From the NCBI GenBank assembly GCA_021568835.1, contig JAKGSH010000010.1, forward strand, positions 1,116,001-1,180,000: a stretch of DNA of 64,000 nucleotides, given 5' to 3'. Under the pieces are notes generated by a model that ran no database searches, was not told the DNA's origin, and worked only from the letters and a program-made list of their open reading frames with translations. Positions 37,684-48,481 of the stretch are shown here, in pieces (the first letter of the stretch is position 1; every line of letters begins with the position of its first letter). This stretch comes from Streptomyces sp. Tue 6430. GTDB lineage: Bacteria > Actinomycetota > Actinomycetes > Streptomycetales > Streptomycetaceae. Made by a program: the position numbers and the translations under genes.

Positions 37684-38781
37684 CTAGTGGTGTGCACGGC
37701 CGGCGGCGATCGCCTCGTACACCATGCCGACGAGCAGGTCGTCGGCGTCCCGGCGGCCGAACTCACCGGCGGCGCGGGACATCTCGTACAGCCGGTGCGG
37801 GTCGGCCAGCACCGGCAGGACGTTCTCCCGGATCCACTCCGGGGTCAGTTCCGCGTCGTCGACCAGGAGGCCGCCGCCGGCCTTGACCACCGGCTGGGCG
37901 TTCAGCCGCTGCTCGCCGTTGCCGATGGGCAGCGGGACGTAGGCGGCGGGGAGCCCGACGGCGGAGAGTTCGGCGACGGTCATCGCGCCCGCGCGGCAGA
38001 GCATCATGTCGGCCGCGGCGTACGCGAGATCCATCCGGTCCACGTACGGTACCGGGATGTACGGGGGCATTCCCGGCATCTGCTGGACCTGCGGCAGTTC
38101 GTTCTTCGGGCCGACCGCGTGCAGGACCTGGATGCCGGCCTGCTGGAGCCACGGGGCGACCTGCTGGACCACCTCGTTGAGGCGGCGGGCGCCCTGCGAG
38201 CCGCCGGAGACGAGCAGCGTCGGCAGGTTCGGGTCGAGCCCGAAGGCGTGCCGCGCCTCGGGGCGCACGGCGGCCCGGTCCAGCGTGGCGATGGAACGGC
38301 GCAGCGGGATGCCGATGTAGCGGGCGTCGCGAAGCTTGCTGTCGGGCGTGGAGACGGCGACGCGGGCGGCGTACCGCGAGCCGATCTTGTTGGCCAGGCC
38401 CGGGCGGGCGTTGGCCTCGTGGATGACGATCGGCACGCCCCGGCGCTTGGCGGCCAGGTAGGCGGGCAGCGCCACGTATCCGCCGAAGCCCACGACCACG
38501 TCGGCCTTGGTGCGCTCCAGGATCTGCTCGGTCGCCTTGATCGTGCCGCGCAGCCGGCCCGGGACGGTGATCAGCTCGGGGGTCGGCTTGCGCGGCAGCG
38601 GCACCGCGGGGATCAGCGCCAGCTCGTAACCCCGCTGGGGTACGAGCGTGGTCTCCAGACCGCGCTCCGTGCCCAGGGCCGTGATCCCCACCGAGGGGTC
38701 CTGCCTGCGCAGGGCGTCCGCGAGGGCGAGCGCGGGCTCGATGTGGCCGGCGGTCCCCCCACCAGCGAGTACGACATGCAC
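37684..38781 (-). CDS. murG: UDP-GlcNAc:lipid I N-acetylglucosaminyltransferase
   Basis: Peripheral-membrane glycosyltransferase that turns lipid I into lipid II, 365 residues. The N-terminal loop is [38 protein letters not shown], the donor-binding [13 protein letters not shown] and [24 protein letters not shown] complete the GT-B signature set. GTG start at 38779-38781. The corrected ftsW stop lies 6 bases upstream, so the two are tightly linked. Confidence 0.96.
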   Translation of the reverse strand: MHVVLAGGGTAGHIEPALALADALRRQDPSVGITALGTERGLETTLVPQRGYELALIPAVPLPRKPTPELITVPGRLRGTIKATEQILERTKADVVVGFGGYVALPAYLAAKRRGVPIVIHEANARPGLANKIGSRYAARVAVSTPDSKLRDARYIGIPLRRSIATLDRAAVRPEARHAFGLDPNLPTLLVSGGSQGARRLNEVVQQVAPWLQQAGIQVLHAVGPKNELPQVQQMPGMPPYIPVPYVDRMDLAYAAADMMLCRAGAMTVAELSAVGLPAAYVPLPIGNGEQRLNAQPVVKAGGGLLVDDAELTPEWIRENVLPVLADPHRLYEMSRAAGEFGRRDADDLLVGMVYEAIAAGRAHH

Positions 38782-38787
38782 CGAAAT

Positions 38788-40139
38788 TCACCGCTCTCCG
38801 GACGTACGCGCCGCCGAGGCACGCCGTCGCATCGTGTTCCATCTCCGGGGCCCCGTGAGACCCCGGCTCCCCGCTTTCTACCAAAGCGGCGGGGCCGCAT
38901 CGCAAGCGCCGCCCGCGCAGCGGGCTCGTCGCGTGCGAAGGCGATCAGCAGCCCGATGGCGAACATGGTCGGCAGCAGGGCGGATCCTCCGTAGGAGAAC
39001 AGCGGGAGGGGGACACCGGCGATCGGCAGCAGGCCGAGCACCGCACCGATGTTGATCACGGCCTGGGCCGTGATCCAGGTGGTCACGCCTCCCGCGGCAT
39101 ACCTGACGAAGGGGTCCTCCGTGCGTCCGGCCACGCGGATACCCGCATAGCCTAGAGCCGCGAACAGGGCGAGCACCGACAGCGTCCCCGCGAGACCCAG
39201 TTCCTCGCCGGTGACGGCGAAGATGAAGTCGGTGTGGGCCTCGGGAAGTTGTCCCCATTTCTCCACACTCGCACCGAGTCCGGACCCGAAGATGCCACCC
39301 GAGGCGAGGGCGTAGATCCCGTGCACGGCCTGCCAGCAGTCGGCCGCCCCGGACTTCGGTTCGGTGGCGCCGATGCAGGCGAGCCGGGCCATGCGGTTCG
39401 GACTGGTCTTGATGAGGACCACGCCGATCAGGGCGGCGATCGAGAGCACACCGGCGAAGAGGCGGGTGGGCGCGCCCGCCAGCCACAACAGGCCGAACAG
39501 GATGGCCGTGAGGATGATCGCCGTCCCCATGTCACCGCCGAGCATGATCAGTCCGAGCAGCATGAACGCGACCGGCACGAGCGGCACCAGCAGGTGCTTC
39601 CACTGGCTCAGCAGCGCCCTGTCCTGCTTGCGGGCCAGCAGGTCGGCACCCCAGAGCACCAGCGCGAGCTTGCCGAACTCGCTGGGCTGGATCTGGAACG
39701 AGCCGCCGAGCGAGATCCAGTTCTGGTTGCCGTTGACGGCCATCCCTATCCCCGGCACCTGCACCAGGATCATCAGGAAGACGGCGCCCGCGAGGATCGG
39801 ATAGGCCAGCGCCCGGTGCAGTTTCACCGGCATCCGGGAGGCGACCAGCATCAGCAGCCCGCCGATGGCGGCGGCGAGGAACTGCTTGCGGAAGAAGAAC
39901 GAGCCCGGCAACGACATCTGCAACGCGGTGATCTGCGAGGCCGAGTAGACCATCACCAGGCCCAGCACGGTGATCAGCAGGCTGCCGCCGAGGATCAGGT
40001 AGTAGGCGGTCAGCGGCCGGTCCCAGGCCTTGCGGGCACGCGTGTAGAGCCGCAGCGCCGGGTTGTCGCGCGGCGGCCCCGCGGCGGGTCTGCGGACGGC
40101 CCGCTGGACGGGCGGCCGCCCGGTACGGCTACCGGGCAC
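38788..40139 (-). CDS. ftsW: SEDS peptidoglycan polymerase FtsW, C-terminus broken by a missing base
   Basis: Multi-pass glycosyltransferase that polymerises lipid II at the septum; about 450 residues. The SEDS core is intact: NQNWISLGGSFQIQPSEFGKLALVLW, AHTDFIFAVTGEELGLAG and GVPLPLFSYGGSAL. As read, the frame runs 169 bases into murG. Adding one base in the GGGG/CCCC block at 38847-38854 shifts it to a tail ending MRRRASAARTSGER and a stop at 38788-38790, just before murG. The GTG at 40137-40139 has GGAGG about 8 bases upstream. Confidence 0.9.
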
Positions 40140-40212
40140 CGCAGCCTCCGGTGAGCATCGGCCTCGACGGTCGCACGCGTCCCTCCCAAGGTCCGCCCGG
40201 CAGGCGGCCGGG

Positions 40213-41631
40213 TCAGGCGCCGAGTTCGCGAACGGCCTCCGCGAACGCGTCACCGCGCTGGTTGTAGTTGACGAACATGTCCATGGAGGCGCAGGCCGGG
40301 GCGAGCAGCACCGTGTCGCCCTCGGCGGCGAGTCCGCGGGCCTCCTGGACAGCCGCGAGCATGGCCCCAGTGTCGGTCCGGTCGAGCTCGACGACCGGTA
40401 CCTGCGGGGCGTGTCGCGTCAGGGCTTCCCGGATCAGGGCGCGGTCGGCGCCGATGAGCACGACCCCGCGCAGCCGCTTCGCCGACACCGCGACCAGCTC
40501 GTCGAAGGTCGCCCCCTTGGCGAGGCCGCCCGCGATCCACACGATCGACTCGTACGCCGCCAACGAGGCTTGCGCGGCATGGGTGTTGGTGGCCTTGGAG
40601 TCGTCGACGTACGCGACGCCGTCCAGGTCCGCCACGTGGGCGATCCGGTGGGCGTCGGGCGTGAAGGCCCGCAACCCGTCCCGTACGGCCGTGGCGGGCA
40701 CCCCGAAGGCGCGTGCGAGGGCCGCCGCGGCAAGGGCGTTGGCGATGTTGTGCGGGGCCGGCGGGCGGACGTCGGAGACCTCTGCCAGTTCCTGGGCGTT
40801 CTTCTGCCGGTTCTCGACGAAGGCGCGGTCGACCAGGATGCCGTCCACGACGCCGAGTTGGGAGGGGCCGGGGGTGCCCAGCGTGAAGCCGACGGCCCGG
40901 CAGCCCTCCTCGACGTCCGCCTCGCGCACCAGGTCCTCGGTGGCCTTGTCGGCCACGTTGTAGACGCAGGCGACCCGATTGCCCTCGTACACCCGGCCCT
41001 TGTCCTTGGCGTACGCCTCCATGGAGCCGTGCCAGTCGAGGTGGTCCGGGGCCAGGTTGAGCACGGTGGCCGAGTGGGCGCGCAGGGACGGCGCCCAGTG
41101 CAGCTGGTAGCTGGAGAGTTCCACGGCGAGGACGTCGTGGTGCTCCTCGCCGAGGACGGCGTCCAGCAGCGAGACGCCGATGTTGCCGACGGCCGCCGTG
41201 CGCAGGCCGGCCGCCGTCAGGATCGACGCCAGCATCTGCGTGGTGGTGGTCTTGCCGTTGGTGCCGGTGACGCAGAGCCAGGGGGCCGCGTCGGGTCCCC
41301 TGAGCCGCCAGGCGAGTTCGACGTCGCCCCACACCGGCACACCGGCCGCGGCGGCCGCCGTGAACAGCGGCTTGTCCGGCTTCCAGCCGGGCGCGGTGAC
41401 GATCAGTTCGGTGCCCTCGGGCAGGGTCGCCCCGTCGCCGAGGCGCACGGCGACGCCCAGCTCCAGCAGCTCCGCGGCCTGCTCGCGCGCGCGTGCGTCG
41501 TCGCCGTCGTTGACGACGGTGACGTGCGCGCCGAGGCCGTGCAGCACCTTGGCCGCCGGGATGCCGGAGACGCCGAGCCCGGCGACGGTGACGTTCTTCC
41601 CCTGCCAGTCGGTCACTTTTCTGCTGCCCAT
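40213..41631 (-). CDS. murD: UDP-N-acetylmuramoylalanine-D-glutamate ligase
   Basis: ATP-dependent Mur ligase that adds D-Glu to UDP-MurNAc-L-Ala, 472 residues. The N-terminal Rossmann domain (VTVAGLGVSGIPAAKVLHGLGAHVTVVND), the ATP loop CVTGTNGKTTTTQMLASIL, the carbamylated-lysine region and VYEGNRVACVYNVADKATE are in order, then C-terminal AHRIAHVADLDGVAYVDDSKATN. The ATG at 41631 overlaps mraY by 19 bases; a GTG at 41614-41616, overlapping the mraY stop as GTGA, is a possible alternative start five codons later. Confidence 0.96.
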   Translation of the reverse strand: MGSRKVTDWQGKNVTVAGLGVSGIPAAKVLHGLGAHVTVVNDGDDARAREQAAELLELGVAVRLGDGATLPEGTELIVTAPGWKPDKPLFTAAAAAGVPVWGDVELAWRLRGPDAAPWLCVTGTNGKTTTTQMLASILTAAGLRTAAVGNIGVSLLDAVLGEEHHDVLAVELSSYQLHWAPSLRAHSATVLNLAPDHLDWHGSMEAYAKDKGRVYEGNRVACVYNVADKATEDLVREADVEEGCRAVGFTLGTPGPSQLGVVDGILVDRAFVENRQKNAQELAEVSDVRPPAPHNIANALAAAALARAFGVPATAVRDGLRAFTPDAHRIAHVADLDGVAYVDDSKATNTHAAQASLAAYESIVWIAGGLAKGATFDELVAVSAKRLRGVVLIGADRALIREALTRHAPQVPVVELDRTDTGAMLAAVQEARGLAAEGDTVLLAPACASMDMFVNYNQRGDAFAEAVRELGA

Positions 41632-42686
41632 CCCGCGTAGAAGAGACCCAGTCCGACGATCACGCAGATGCCCTGGATGATCCAGAAGCGGACCACGACG
41701 AGGACCTCGGACCAGCCCTTGAGTTCGAAGTGGTGCTGGAGCGGTGCCATGCGGAAGACGCGCTTGCCGGTCATCCGGAAGGAGCCGACCTGGATGACCA
41801 CCGACATGGTGATGAGGACGAACAGGCCGCCCAGGATGGCCATCAGCAGTTCGGTGCGGGAGCAGATCGCGAGACCGGCGAGCACGCCGCCGAGCGCCAG
41901 CGAACCGGTGTCACCCATGAAGATCTTGGCCGGCGAGGTGTTCCACCACAGGAAGCCGAGGCAGGCGCCCATCAGCGCGGAGGCGATGACCGCGAGGTCC
42001 AGCGGATCGCGCACCTCGTAGCAGGCGCTGGGGTTGGTCAGGGTCTCGCCGTTGGCGCAGGACTCCTGGAACTGCCAGACGCCGATGAAGGTGTAGGCGC
42101 CGAAGACGAGGACGGAGGCGCCGGTGGCGAGGCCGTCCAGACCGTCCGTCAGGTTCACGCCGTTGGACATGGCGAGGATCATGAACAGCGCCCAGACGAC
42201 GAACAGCACCGGGCCGATCGTCCAGCCGAAGTCCGTGATGAACGACAGCTTCGTGGAGGCGGGGGTGTTGCCGCGCTGGTCGGAGAACTGGAGCGAGAGC
42301 ACCGCGAAGGCGATGCCGACGATCAGCTGGCCGGCCATCTTCGCCTTGGCCCGCAGGCCCAGCGAACGCCGCTTGACGATCTTGATGTAGTCGTCGAGGA
42401 AGCCGACCAGACCCATGCCGCACATCAGGCCGAGCACCAGCAGACCGGAGTAGGTCGGCGGCTTGCCCGTGATGACCTTGGACAGGAAGTACGCCGCGAC
42501 CGTCGCCAGGATGAAGGCGATGCCGCCCATGGTCGGCGTACCGCGCTTGCTGGCATGCTCGCGCGGGCCGTCGTCGCGGATGTACTGGCCGTACCCCTTG
42601 CGTGCGAGCAGCTTGATCAGCAGCGGGGTGCCGACCAGCGTCAGGAAGAGGCCGATGACGCCCGCGAACAGGATCTGATTCATCAT
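41613..42686 (-). CDS. mraY: Phospho-N-acetylmuramoyl-pentapeptide transferase
   Basis: Ten-helix membrane enzyme that moves phospho-MurNAc-pentapeptide to undecaprenyl phosphate, forming lipid I; 357 residues. Signature segments: KRGTPTMGGIAFIL, GFLDDYIKIVKRRSLGLRAKAKM (the DDD-type aspartates and lysines), MSNGVNLTDGLDGLATG and FMGDTGSLALGG, then MAPLQHHFELKGWSE. The start is one of two adjacent ATG codons (42684-42686 or 42681-42683); the first overlaps the murF stop. Confidence 0.97.
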   Translation of the reverse strand: MMNQILFAGVIGLFLTLVGTPLLIKLLARKGYGQYIRDDGPREHASKRGTPTMGGIAFILATVAAYFLSKVITGKPPTYSGLLVLGLMCGMGLVGFLDDYIKIVKRRSLGLRAKAKMAGQLIVGIAFAVLSLQFSDQRGNTPASTKLSFITDFGWTIGPVLFVVWALFMILAMSNGVNLTDGLDGLATGASVLVFGAYTFIGVWQFQESCANGETLTNPSACYEVRDPLDLAVIASALMGACLGFLWWNTSPAKIFMGDTGSLALGGVLAGLAICSRTELLMAILGGLFVLITMSVVIQVGSFRMTGKRVFRMAPLQHHFELKGWSEVLVVVRFWIIQGICVIVGLGLFYAGWAAEK

Positions 42687-44112
42687 CGGGCGGCGACCTC
42701 ACCCTCGGCACCGGTCTCGAGCAGCGCCTGCGCGACGCTCTCCAGACCGACCGAACGGGACGCCTTCACGAGTACGACGTCTCCCGGGCGCAACTCGCTG
42801 CGCAACAGGTCGACAGCCGCCTGTGCGTCGGACACGTGCACCGACTCCTCACCCCACGAACCCTCGTTGTATGCGCCCAGTTGCAGCCAGGCGGCTTCCC
42901 TGCCCCGACCGCGACGAGCTTGCCGACATTGAGCCGGACGGCGAGCCGTCCGACCGCGTCGTGCTCGGCGAGCGCCTCGTCCCCCAGCTCGGCCATCTTG
43001 CCGAGCACCGCCCACGTACGGCCCCCCTTCGCCTGTGAGGCTTTGCCCATTGCGGCGAGCGCGCGCAGGGCGGCTCGCATGGACTCGGGGTTCGCGTTGT
43101 AGGCGTCGTTGACGATCGTCACGCCGTCCGGGCGCTCGGTGACCTCCATCCGCCAGCGGGAGAGGGAGTCCGCCTCGGAGAGCGCGGTGGCGATCTCTTC
43201 CGCGGACATACCCAGCTCATGGGCGACGGCGGCCGCGGCGAGCGCGTTCGACACGTGGTGCTCACCGTACAGGCGCATGGTCACATCGCTTGCACCGGAG
43301 GGTGTGTGAAGCCTGAAGGCGGGCTGTCCGGTGTCCGTGAGTCTCACGTTCTCGGCGCGTACGTCCGCTTCGTCGGACTCTCCGAAAAGGACCACCTTCG
43401 CGTTCGTACGGGAGGCCATGGCGCGGACCAGGGGGTCGTCGGCGTTGAGGACCGCCACACCGCCCTCGTCCGCGGGCGGGAGGCTCTCGACGAGTTCGCC
43501 CTTCGCCCGGGCGATCTGCTCGCGGCCGCCGAACTCGCCGATGTGGGCGGTGCCGACGTTGAGCACGAGACCGATCCGCGGCGGCGTCAGACCGGCGAGG
43601 TAACGGATGTGGCCGATGCCGCGGGCGCCCATCTCCAGGACGAGGAACCGGGTCTCCTCGGTGGCGGACAGGGCGGTCAGCGGCAGCCCGATCTCGTTGT
43701 TGAGGGAGCCGGGCGTGAACACCGTCGGCGCCTTGCGCCGCAGGACCTGGGCGATGAGGTCCTTGGTGCTGGTCTTGCCGGCCGAGCCGGTGAGGGCGAC
43801 GAGGGTCGCGCCGAGCCTGCGCACGACGTGCCGGGCGAGGGCGCCGAGCGCCGTCTGGACGTCGTCCACGACGATCGCGGGCACGCCGACGGGCCGCGAG
43901 GCCAGCACGGCCGCCGCACCCGCCTCGACGACCGCCCGCGCGTAGTCGTGGCCGTCCGCCCGTTCGCCGACGAAGGCGACGAAGAGGCTGCCGGGCTCCA
44001 CCTCGCGGGAGTCCCGGACGACAGCTCCGGTGACCTGCGCGGACGGATCCGGTATGTCGTACGTCTGCCCGCCGACGACTGCTGCGATCTCGGCGAGGGA
44101 GAGGGCGATCAC
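42683..44112 (-). CDS. murF: UDP-MurNAc-tripeptide-D-Ala-D-Ala ligase, frame broken by a missing base
   Basis: Adds D-Ala-D-Ala to complete the pentapeptide; about 476 residues when corrected. Most of the protein reads from MIALSLAEIAAVVGGQTYDI through the ATP loop ALTGSAGKTSTKDLIAQ, NEIGLPLTAL and NDAYNANPESMRAALRAL to KLVAVGAG. The last 65 residues (REAAWLQLGAYNEGSWGEESVHVSD to AEGEVAAR) lie in another frame. Adding one G near 42898-42906 (plus-strand C runs) joins them. The family needs this C-terminal domain, and the gene is essential, so a sequence error is much more likely than a defect. GTG start, 4 bases after the murE stop. Confidence 0.93.
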
Positions 44113-44116
44113 AAGT

Positions 44117-45771
44117 TCATCCCTGGGTCTTCTGGATAGCTTCGCGAAGCACCTGGCGGTCGTCGAAGGGACGGACCACACCGGCGATGTCCTGGCCCTG
44201 CTCGTGGCCCTTGCCCGCGACCAGCACGGTGTCCCCGGGCCGCGCCCGGCCGACGGCGGCGGCGATCGCGGCGGCCCGGTCCTCGAACAGCTGCACCTCG
44301 CCGCGCTCGTGGGCCGGTACGGACGCGGCGCCCTGGAGCATCGTCGCGAGGATCCCGAGGGGGTCCTCGGAGCGGGGGTTGTCGGAGGTCAGTACGGCGG
44401 TGTCGGCGAGCCGGGCCACGGCGGCGCCCATCGGGGCCCGCTTGGTGGTGTCGCGGTCGCCGCCGCAGCCGAGCACCACGTGCAGCCGGCCCTCGGTGAC
44501 CTTGCGCAGCGCCTTGAGCACCGACTCCACGGCGTCCGTCTTGTGCGCGTAGTCGACGACCGCGAGGTAGTCCTGTCCGGCGTCCACGCGCTCCAGCCGG
44601 CCCGGCACGCCCGGTACGGCGGCCACGCCGTCGGCGGCGGTCTGCGGGTCGAGTCCGGCGGCGGCGAGGGCGACGACGGCGCCGAGGCTGTTGGCCACGT
44701 TGAAGGGGCCGGCGATCGGCGACCTGGCCGCGATCCGCTCGCCCCGCGGGCCGAGGACGGTGAACGTCGAGTCCATCGGGCCGACCCGGACGTCCACGGC
44801 CCGCCAGTCGGCGTCGGGGTGGCCCTCGGCGGAGAACGTGACGACGGGGACGGTGGCCTCGCCGGCCAGCCGGCGGCCGTACTCGTCGTCGAGGTTGACC
44901 ACCCGAGCCTGCTGCGCCGCGGGGTGAACAGCTGCGCCTTGGCCCGGAAGTAGTCCTCCATGTCGGAGTGGAACTCCATGTGTTCCGGGCTGAGGTTGTT
45001 GAACACGGCGATGTCGAAGACGCAGCCGTCGACCCGGCCGAGGACCAGGGCGTGGCTGGAGACCTCCATCGCGACCGCCTCGACGCCGCGTTCGCGCATG
45101 ACGGCGAACAGGGCCTGGAGGTCGGTGGCCTCCGGGGTGGTGCGCTCGGACTTGATGCGCTCCTCGCCGATGCGCATCTCGACCGTGCCGATGAGGCCGG
45201 TCGCCCTGACCTTCTTCAGGCCGCCCTCGACGAGGTAGGCGGTGGTGGTCTTGCCGGAGGTGCCGGTGATGCCGATCTGGAGCAGCTCGCGGCCGGGGTG
45301 GCCGTAGATGGTGGCCGCCAGTTCGCCCATCCGTCCGCGCGGGTCGTCGACGACCAGGACCGGCAGGCCGGTGGCGGCGGCGCGTTCGGCGCCGGCCGGG
45401 TCGGTCAGCACGGCGACCGCGCCGAGGCCCGCGGCCTGGGTGGCGAAGTCGGCGCCGTGCAGGCGGGCGCCCGGGAGGGCGGCGTACAGGTCGCCGGGGC
45501 GGACGGCGCGTGAGTCGTGGGTGATGCCCGTGACCTGCGCGGCGCTCTCCGGCTGCTCGGCACCCAGCTGTCCGGCCAGCTCCGCCAGGGGTGTGGCGGC
45601 GACATGGACCGGTCGCGGCGGTCCCGGGTACGTCACGGAAGCGCCCTTCGGGGTGGTTGGGGACTGATCAGCGTGTGGCACGGCGGTGAGCGTACCGGGC
45701 GGGGCTGGTCGGGAGCGAAGTGAGGCGGCGGGTGGTGCCTGGTTCGCGGGGTCGGGAGTGATCATGGTCAC
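44117..45771 (-). CDS. murE: UDP-MurNAc-dipeptide-diaminopimelate ligase, frame broken by a missing G
   Basis: Adds diaminopimelate (LL-form in Streptomyces) to UDP-MurNAc-L-Ala-D-Glu; about 551 residues when corrected, with a 55-residue Pro-rich N-terminal extension. ATP loop ITGTSGKTTTAYLVEGGL, EVSSHALVLGRVDG and the DAP-specific DNPR motif in LTSDNPRSEDP are visible. The frame breaks between FTPRRSRLG and VVNLDDEYGRRL; one extra G at 44902-44904 (plus-strand CCC) repairs it. The GTG at 45769-45771 is the best start; later in-frame starts near VTYPGPPRP are possible. Confidence 0.92.
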
Positions 45772-45833
45772 GGGCTGGTTCCCTGGCTGGTTCGGCGCTG
45801 AACACGGGCGGCGGACGGGACGGCGGGCGGGAC

Positions 45834-45872
45834 GGCTGGCGGGCTGGCGGGCTGGCGGGCTGGCGGGCTGGG
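45834..45872. repeat. 8-base tandem repeat directly after ftsI
   Basis: GGCTGGCG repeated almost five times without error, ending at the corrected ftsI stop codon (45873-45875). It fills the ftsI-murE spacer. If the ftsI frameshift is not corrected, this stretch is mis-read as a Pro/Ala/Arg-rich tail of FtsI. Confidence 0.85.
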
Positions 45873-47866
45873 TCAGGGAGCGAAGGAGACCGGGAGGTTC
45901 GCGGGCTTCCCCCGGTCGGCGGGATCTGGAGCGTCTTCAGGGAGAACTCCATGACCTGCTTGAAGATCGGGCCACAGATCTGGCCGCCGAAGTAGCTGCC
46001 CTGGGTGGCGTTCTGGATCGCGCAGTAGACCGTCACCCGGGGGTTGTCGGCGGGCGCGAACCCGGCGAACGACGAGGTGTAGCCGCGGTACTTGCCGGTG
46101 GCCGGATCCACGCGGTTCGCGGTACCCGTCTTGCCCGCGACGCGGTATCCGGGGATGCGCGCCTTGGTGCCGGTTCCCTCCTCGTCGTCCACCACCGACT
46201 CCAGCATCTGCGCGAGGGACTTGGCCGTCTTCTGGCTCACCACCCGGGTCTTGCGGGGAGCCTCGGCGGGGGTGAAGCGGCCGTCGGGTCCCTTGGTGCC
46301 GCGCACCAGGCTCGGTTCGACGCGCACGCCGCCGTTGGCGATCGTCGAGTAGACGGAGGCCGCCTGGAGCGCGTTGACGGAGACGCCCTGGCCGAAAGGG
46401 ATCGTGTACTGCTGCGAGGTCGACCAGTCGCCGGGGGCCGCGAGGATGCCCTTGGTCTCGCCGGGGAAGCCGAGCCCGGTGTAGCCGCCGATGCCGAACT
46501 TGCGCAGGTAGGAGTAGAGGATCTGGTTCGCCTGCGCCTGGGTCCTGCCGAGCTGGCCGGTCGCCAGGATCGTGCCGATGTTGCTGGACTTGGCGAGCAC
46601 GCCGTTGAGCGTGAGGTACCAGGTGGGGTGGTCGATGTCGTCCTGGAACAGCCGGTCGCCGCGGTGCAGCCGGTTGGGCACGGTGACGTGCGTGAGCGGC
46701 GTGGCGGCGTTCTCCTCCAGCACGGCGGCCATCGACATGACCTTGGCGGTGGAGCCGGGCTCGAAGGCGTCCTGGAGGGCCGCGTTGCCGAGGGCCTCGG
46801 GGCGCGCGTCGGACAGGTCGTTGGGGTCGAAGCCGGGCGAGTTGGCCAGGGCGAGGATCTCGCCGGTGCGGGTGTCCTGGACGATGACGTAGCCGCGGTC
46901 CGCCTTGGAGGCCTTCACCTGCTCGGTGATGGCGTTCTGCGCGGCCCACTGGATGTCCCGGTCGATCGTCAGCTCGACGTCGGAGCCGGGCACGGCCGGC
47001 GTCTCGGTGGAGCCCGCAGTGGGCACCTGACGGCCGCCGGACTGGGCGTAGCGGATCTTGCCGTCCTGGCCGGCCAGGGTGGTGTTCAGCTTCTGCTCGA
47101 TGCCGCCGCCGCCCGTGCCCTCGGCGTTGACCCAGCCCAGTATCCCGGCGGCCAGCTCACCGTTGGGGTACACGCGCTTGCTGCTCGGGACGGAGAAGAC
47201 GCCGGCCAGGACGTTGGCCGTGGCGGGGTCCGAATCGGCCTTGCCGGCGAGCGCGGACTTCAGGTCCTTGATCTGCTTCCAGACCTGCGGGGTCTGCCGC
47301 CCGGCCAGCTTGGTGTAGCGGACGTTCGCGTCGCCGGGGCGCAGCTTCCTGACGAGCGCGGACTGCTCCTGGCCGAGGATCGGCGCGAGGAGGGCGGCCG
47401 CCTGTTCGGGCCCGTCGTCGATCTTCAGCTGCCCGCGGGCGAACATGGTCGGGTCGGCCGTGATGTCGTAGGCGTCCTCGCTGGAGGCGAGGGCCACGCC
47501 GGAGCGGTCGGTGATCTCGCCGCGCTCGGCCGTCAGGACCTGGCCGACGTAGCGGTTCTGTTCGGCCTTGGCGGCGTAGGTGCCGGCGTCGACGGCCTGC
47601 ACCTGGAGCAGCCGGATCACGAAGGCGATCATCACCAGGGTCAGCGCGAGGCCGACCATGCGCAGCCGGGGGCGCGGGCTGCCGAGCCGGATGACGCGGG
47701 GGGCCGCGGACCGCGCGGCCGGGCGGCGGGCGGGGCGGGCTCCGGGCCCCGGTCGGCGCCGGGCCGACGCGGGGCCGGCGGGCCGGGCCGGGCGGGCGGG
47801 CCGGGGCGGGCGGGCGGGGCCGGGCACGCGCCGGCGCGGCGGTTCCCTGTCGGACACTTCCGTCAC
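45873..47866 (-). CDS. ftsI: Septal peptidoglycan transpeptidase FtsI (PBP3), C-terminus broken by a missing G
   Basis: Bitopic class B penicillin-binding protein that crosslinks septal peptidoglycan with FtsW. About 664 residues. A Pro/Arg/Ala-rich cytoplasmic tail, one membrane helix (MVGLALTLVMIAFVIRLLQV), the pedestal domain, then the transpeptidase domain with active serine in FEPGSTAKVMS (SxxK), SSN in LAKSSNIGT and KTGT in AGKTGTANRV. The C-terminus reads KTLQIPPTGG then, after adding one G to the five-base run 45909-45913, KPANLPVSFAP and stop. The uncorrected frame runs about 205 bases too far. GTG start overlapping the ftsL stop (GTGA). Confidence 0.93.
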
Positions 47867-48408
47867 CTGCCGGGAGTCGTGGGAGTGGCTGCGGTCGCGG
47901 ACCCGCCGGGGGCGGTCGCCGCCGGGCCGGGCGCGGCCGCGGCGGTCGGGGAGGCATCGGGGGCGGCGGCGGCCGACGGGAGGACCGGCAGGGTCGCGAT
48001 GGCCTCGGGGGGCCGTGCGGCGAGCGGGGTCTCCGCCGGGACGCCGGGGGCAGCCGAGGGGACGCCCCTCACGGTGCCGTCGGGCTCGAGGAAGGCCGGG
48101 TCGCCGCCGGGGACCATGCCCAGTTCCCGCGCGCGGCGCTGGAGGGCGTCCGGGGCGGAGTAGGAGTCGATGTCCCGCTGGAGCGCCTGTTCCTCGTCGG
48201 TGAGGTTCTTGGTGTCCTTCTGGAGGTCGTCCATCTCGAACGAGCCTTCGCTGAGCGCGGAGTTCAGCACCAGCAGACCGATCAGGCCACCGCCGAGGAG
48301 CAGCACGACGAGCAGGACGAACGGCGTGCGGGCCGCCTGTCGCGGCCGGGCCGGGAAGAGCCGCGCGAGCCGGGCGGCCCGCCCCTTCAGCCGGGGTTTC
48401 CTGCTCAC
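47863..48408 (-). CDS. ftsL: Division protein FtsL-like
   Basis: Small bitopic divisome protein of 181 residues. A basic N-terminus (MSRKPRLKGRAARLARLF), one membrane helix (FVLLVVLLLGGGLIGLLVL), then a short coiled coil (EGSFEMDDLQKDTKNLTDEEQALQRDIDSY) with the SAPDALQRRARELGMVPG motif common to FtsL/septum-formation initiators. An Ala/Pro-rich tail follows. Position between rsmH and ftsI is diagnostic. GTG start at 48406-48408. Confidence 0.9.
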   Translation of the reverse strand: MSRKPRLKGRAARLARLFPARPRQAARTPFVLLVVLLLGGGLIGLLVLNSALSEGSFEMDDLQKDTKNLTDEEQALQRDIDSYSAPDALQRRARELGMVPGGDPAFLEPDGTVRGVPSAAPGVPAETPLAARPPEAIATLPVLPSAAAAPDASPTAAAAPGPAATAPGGSATAATPTTPGR

Positions 48409-48481
48409 TCGCCCTCCCCTGGGCCGTCCGTCACGAACCCGCTGGGCCGGAGTGTCCCCCGGCCCACCCTCCGCACGCCCG

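Noticed and set aside
38613..38787. FtsW reading 169 bases into murG
   Set aside because: One base added at 38847-38854 gives a stop at 38788-38790 and a basic tail; the overlap is an artefact.
42683..45771. murE and murF as pseudogenes
   Set aside because: Both are essential, all motifs are intact on both sides of the break, and one G restores each frame.
45668..45872. Pro/Ala/Arg-rich extension of FtsI overlapping the murE start
   Set aside because: It appears only if the missing G at 45909-45913 is not restored; the repaired frame ends in KPANLPVSFAP, a normal FtsI end.
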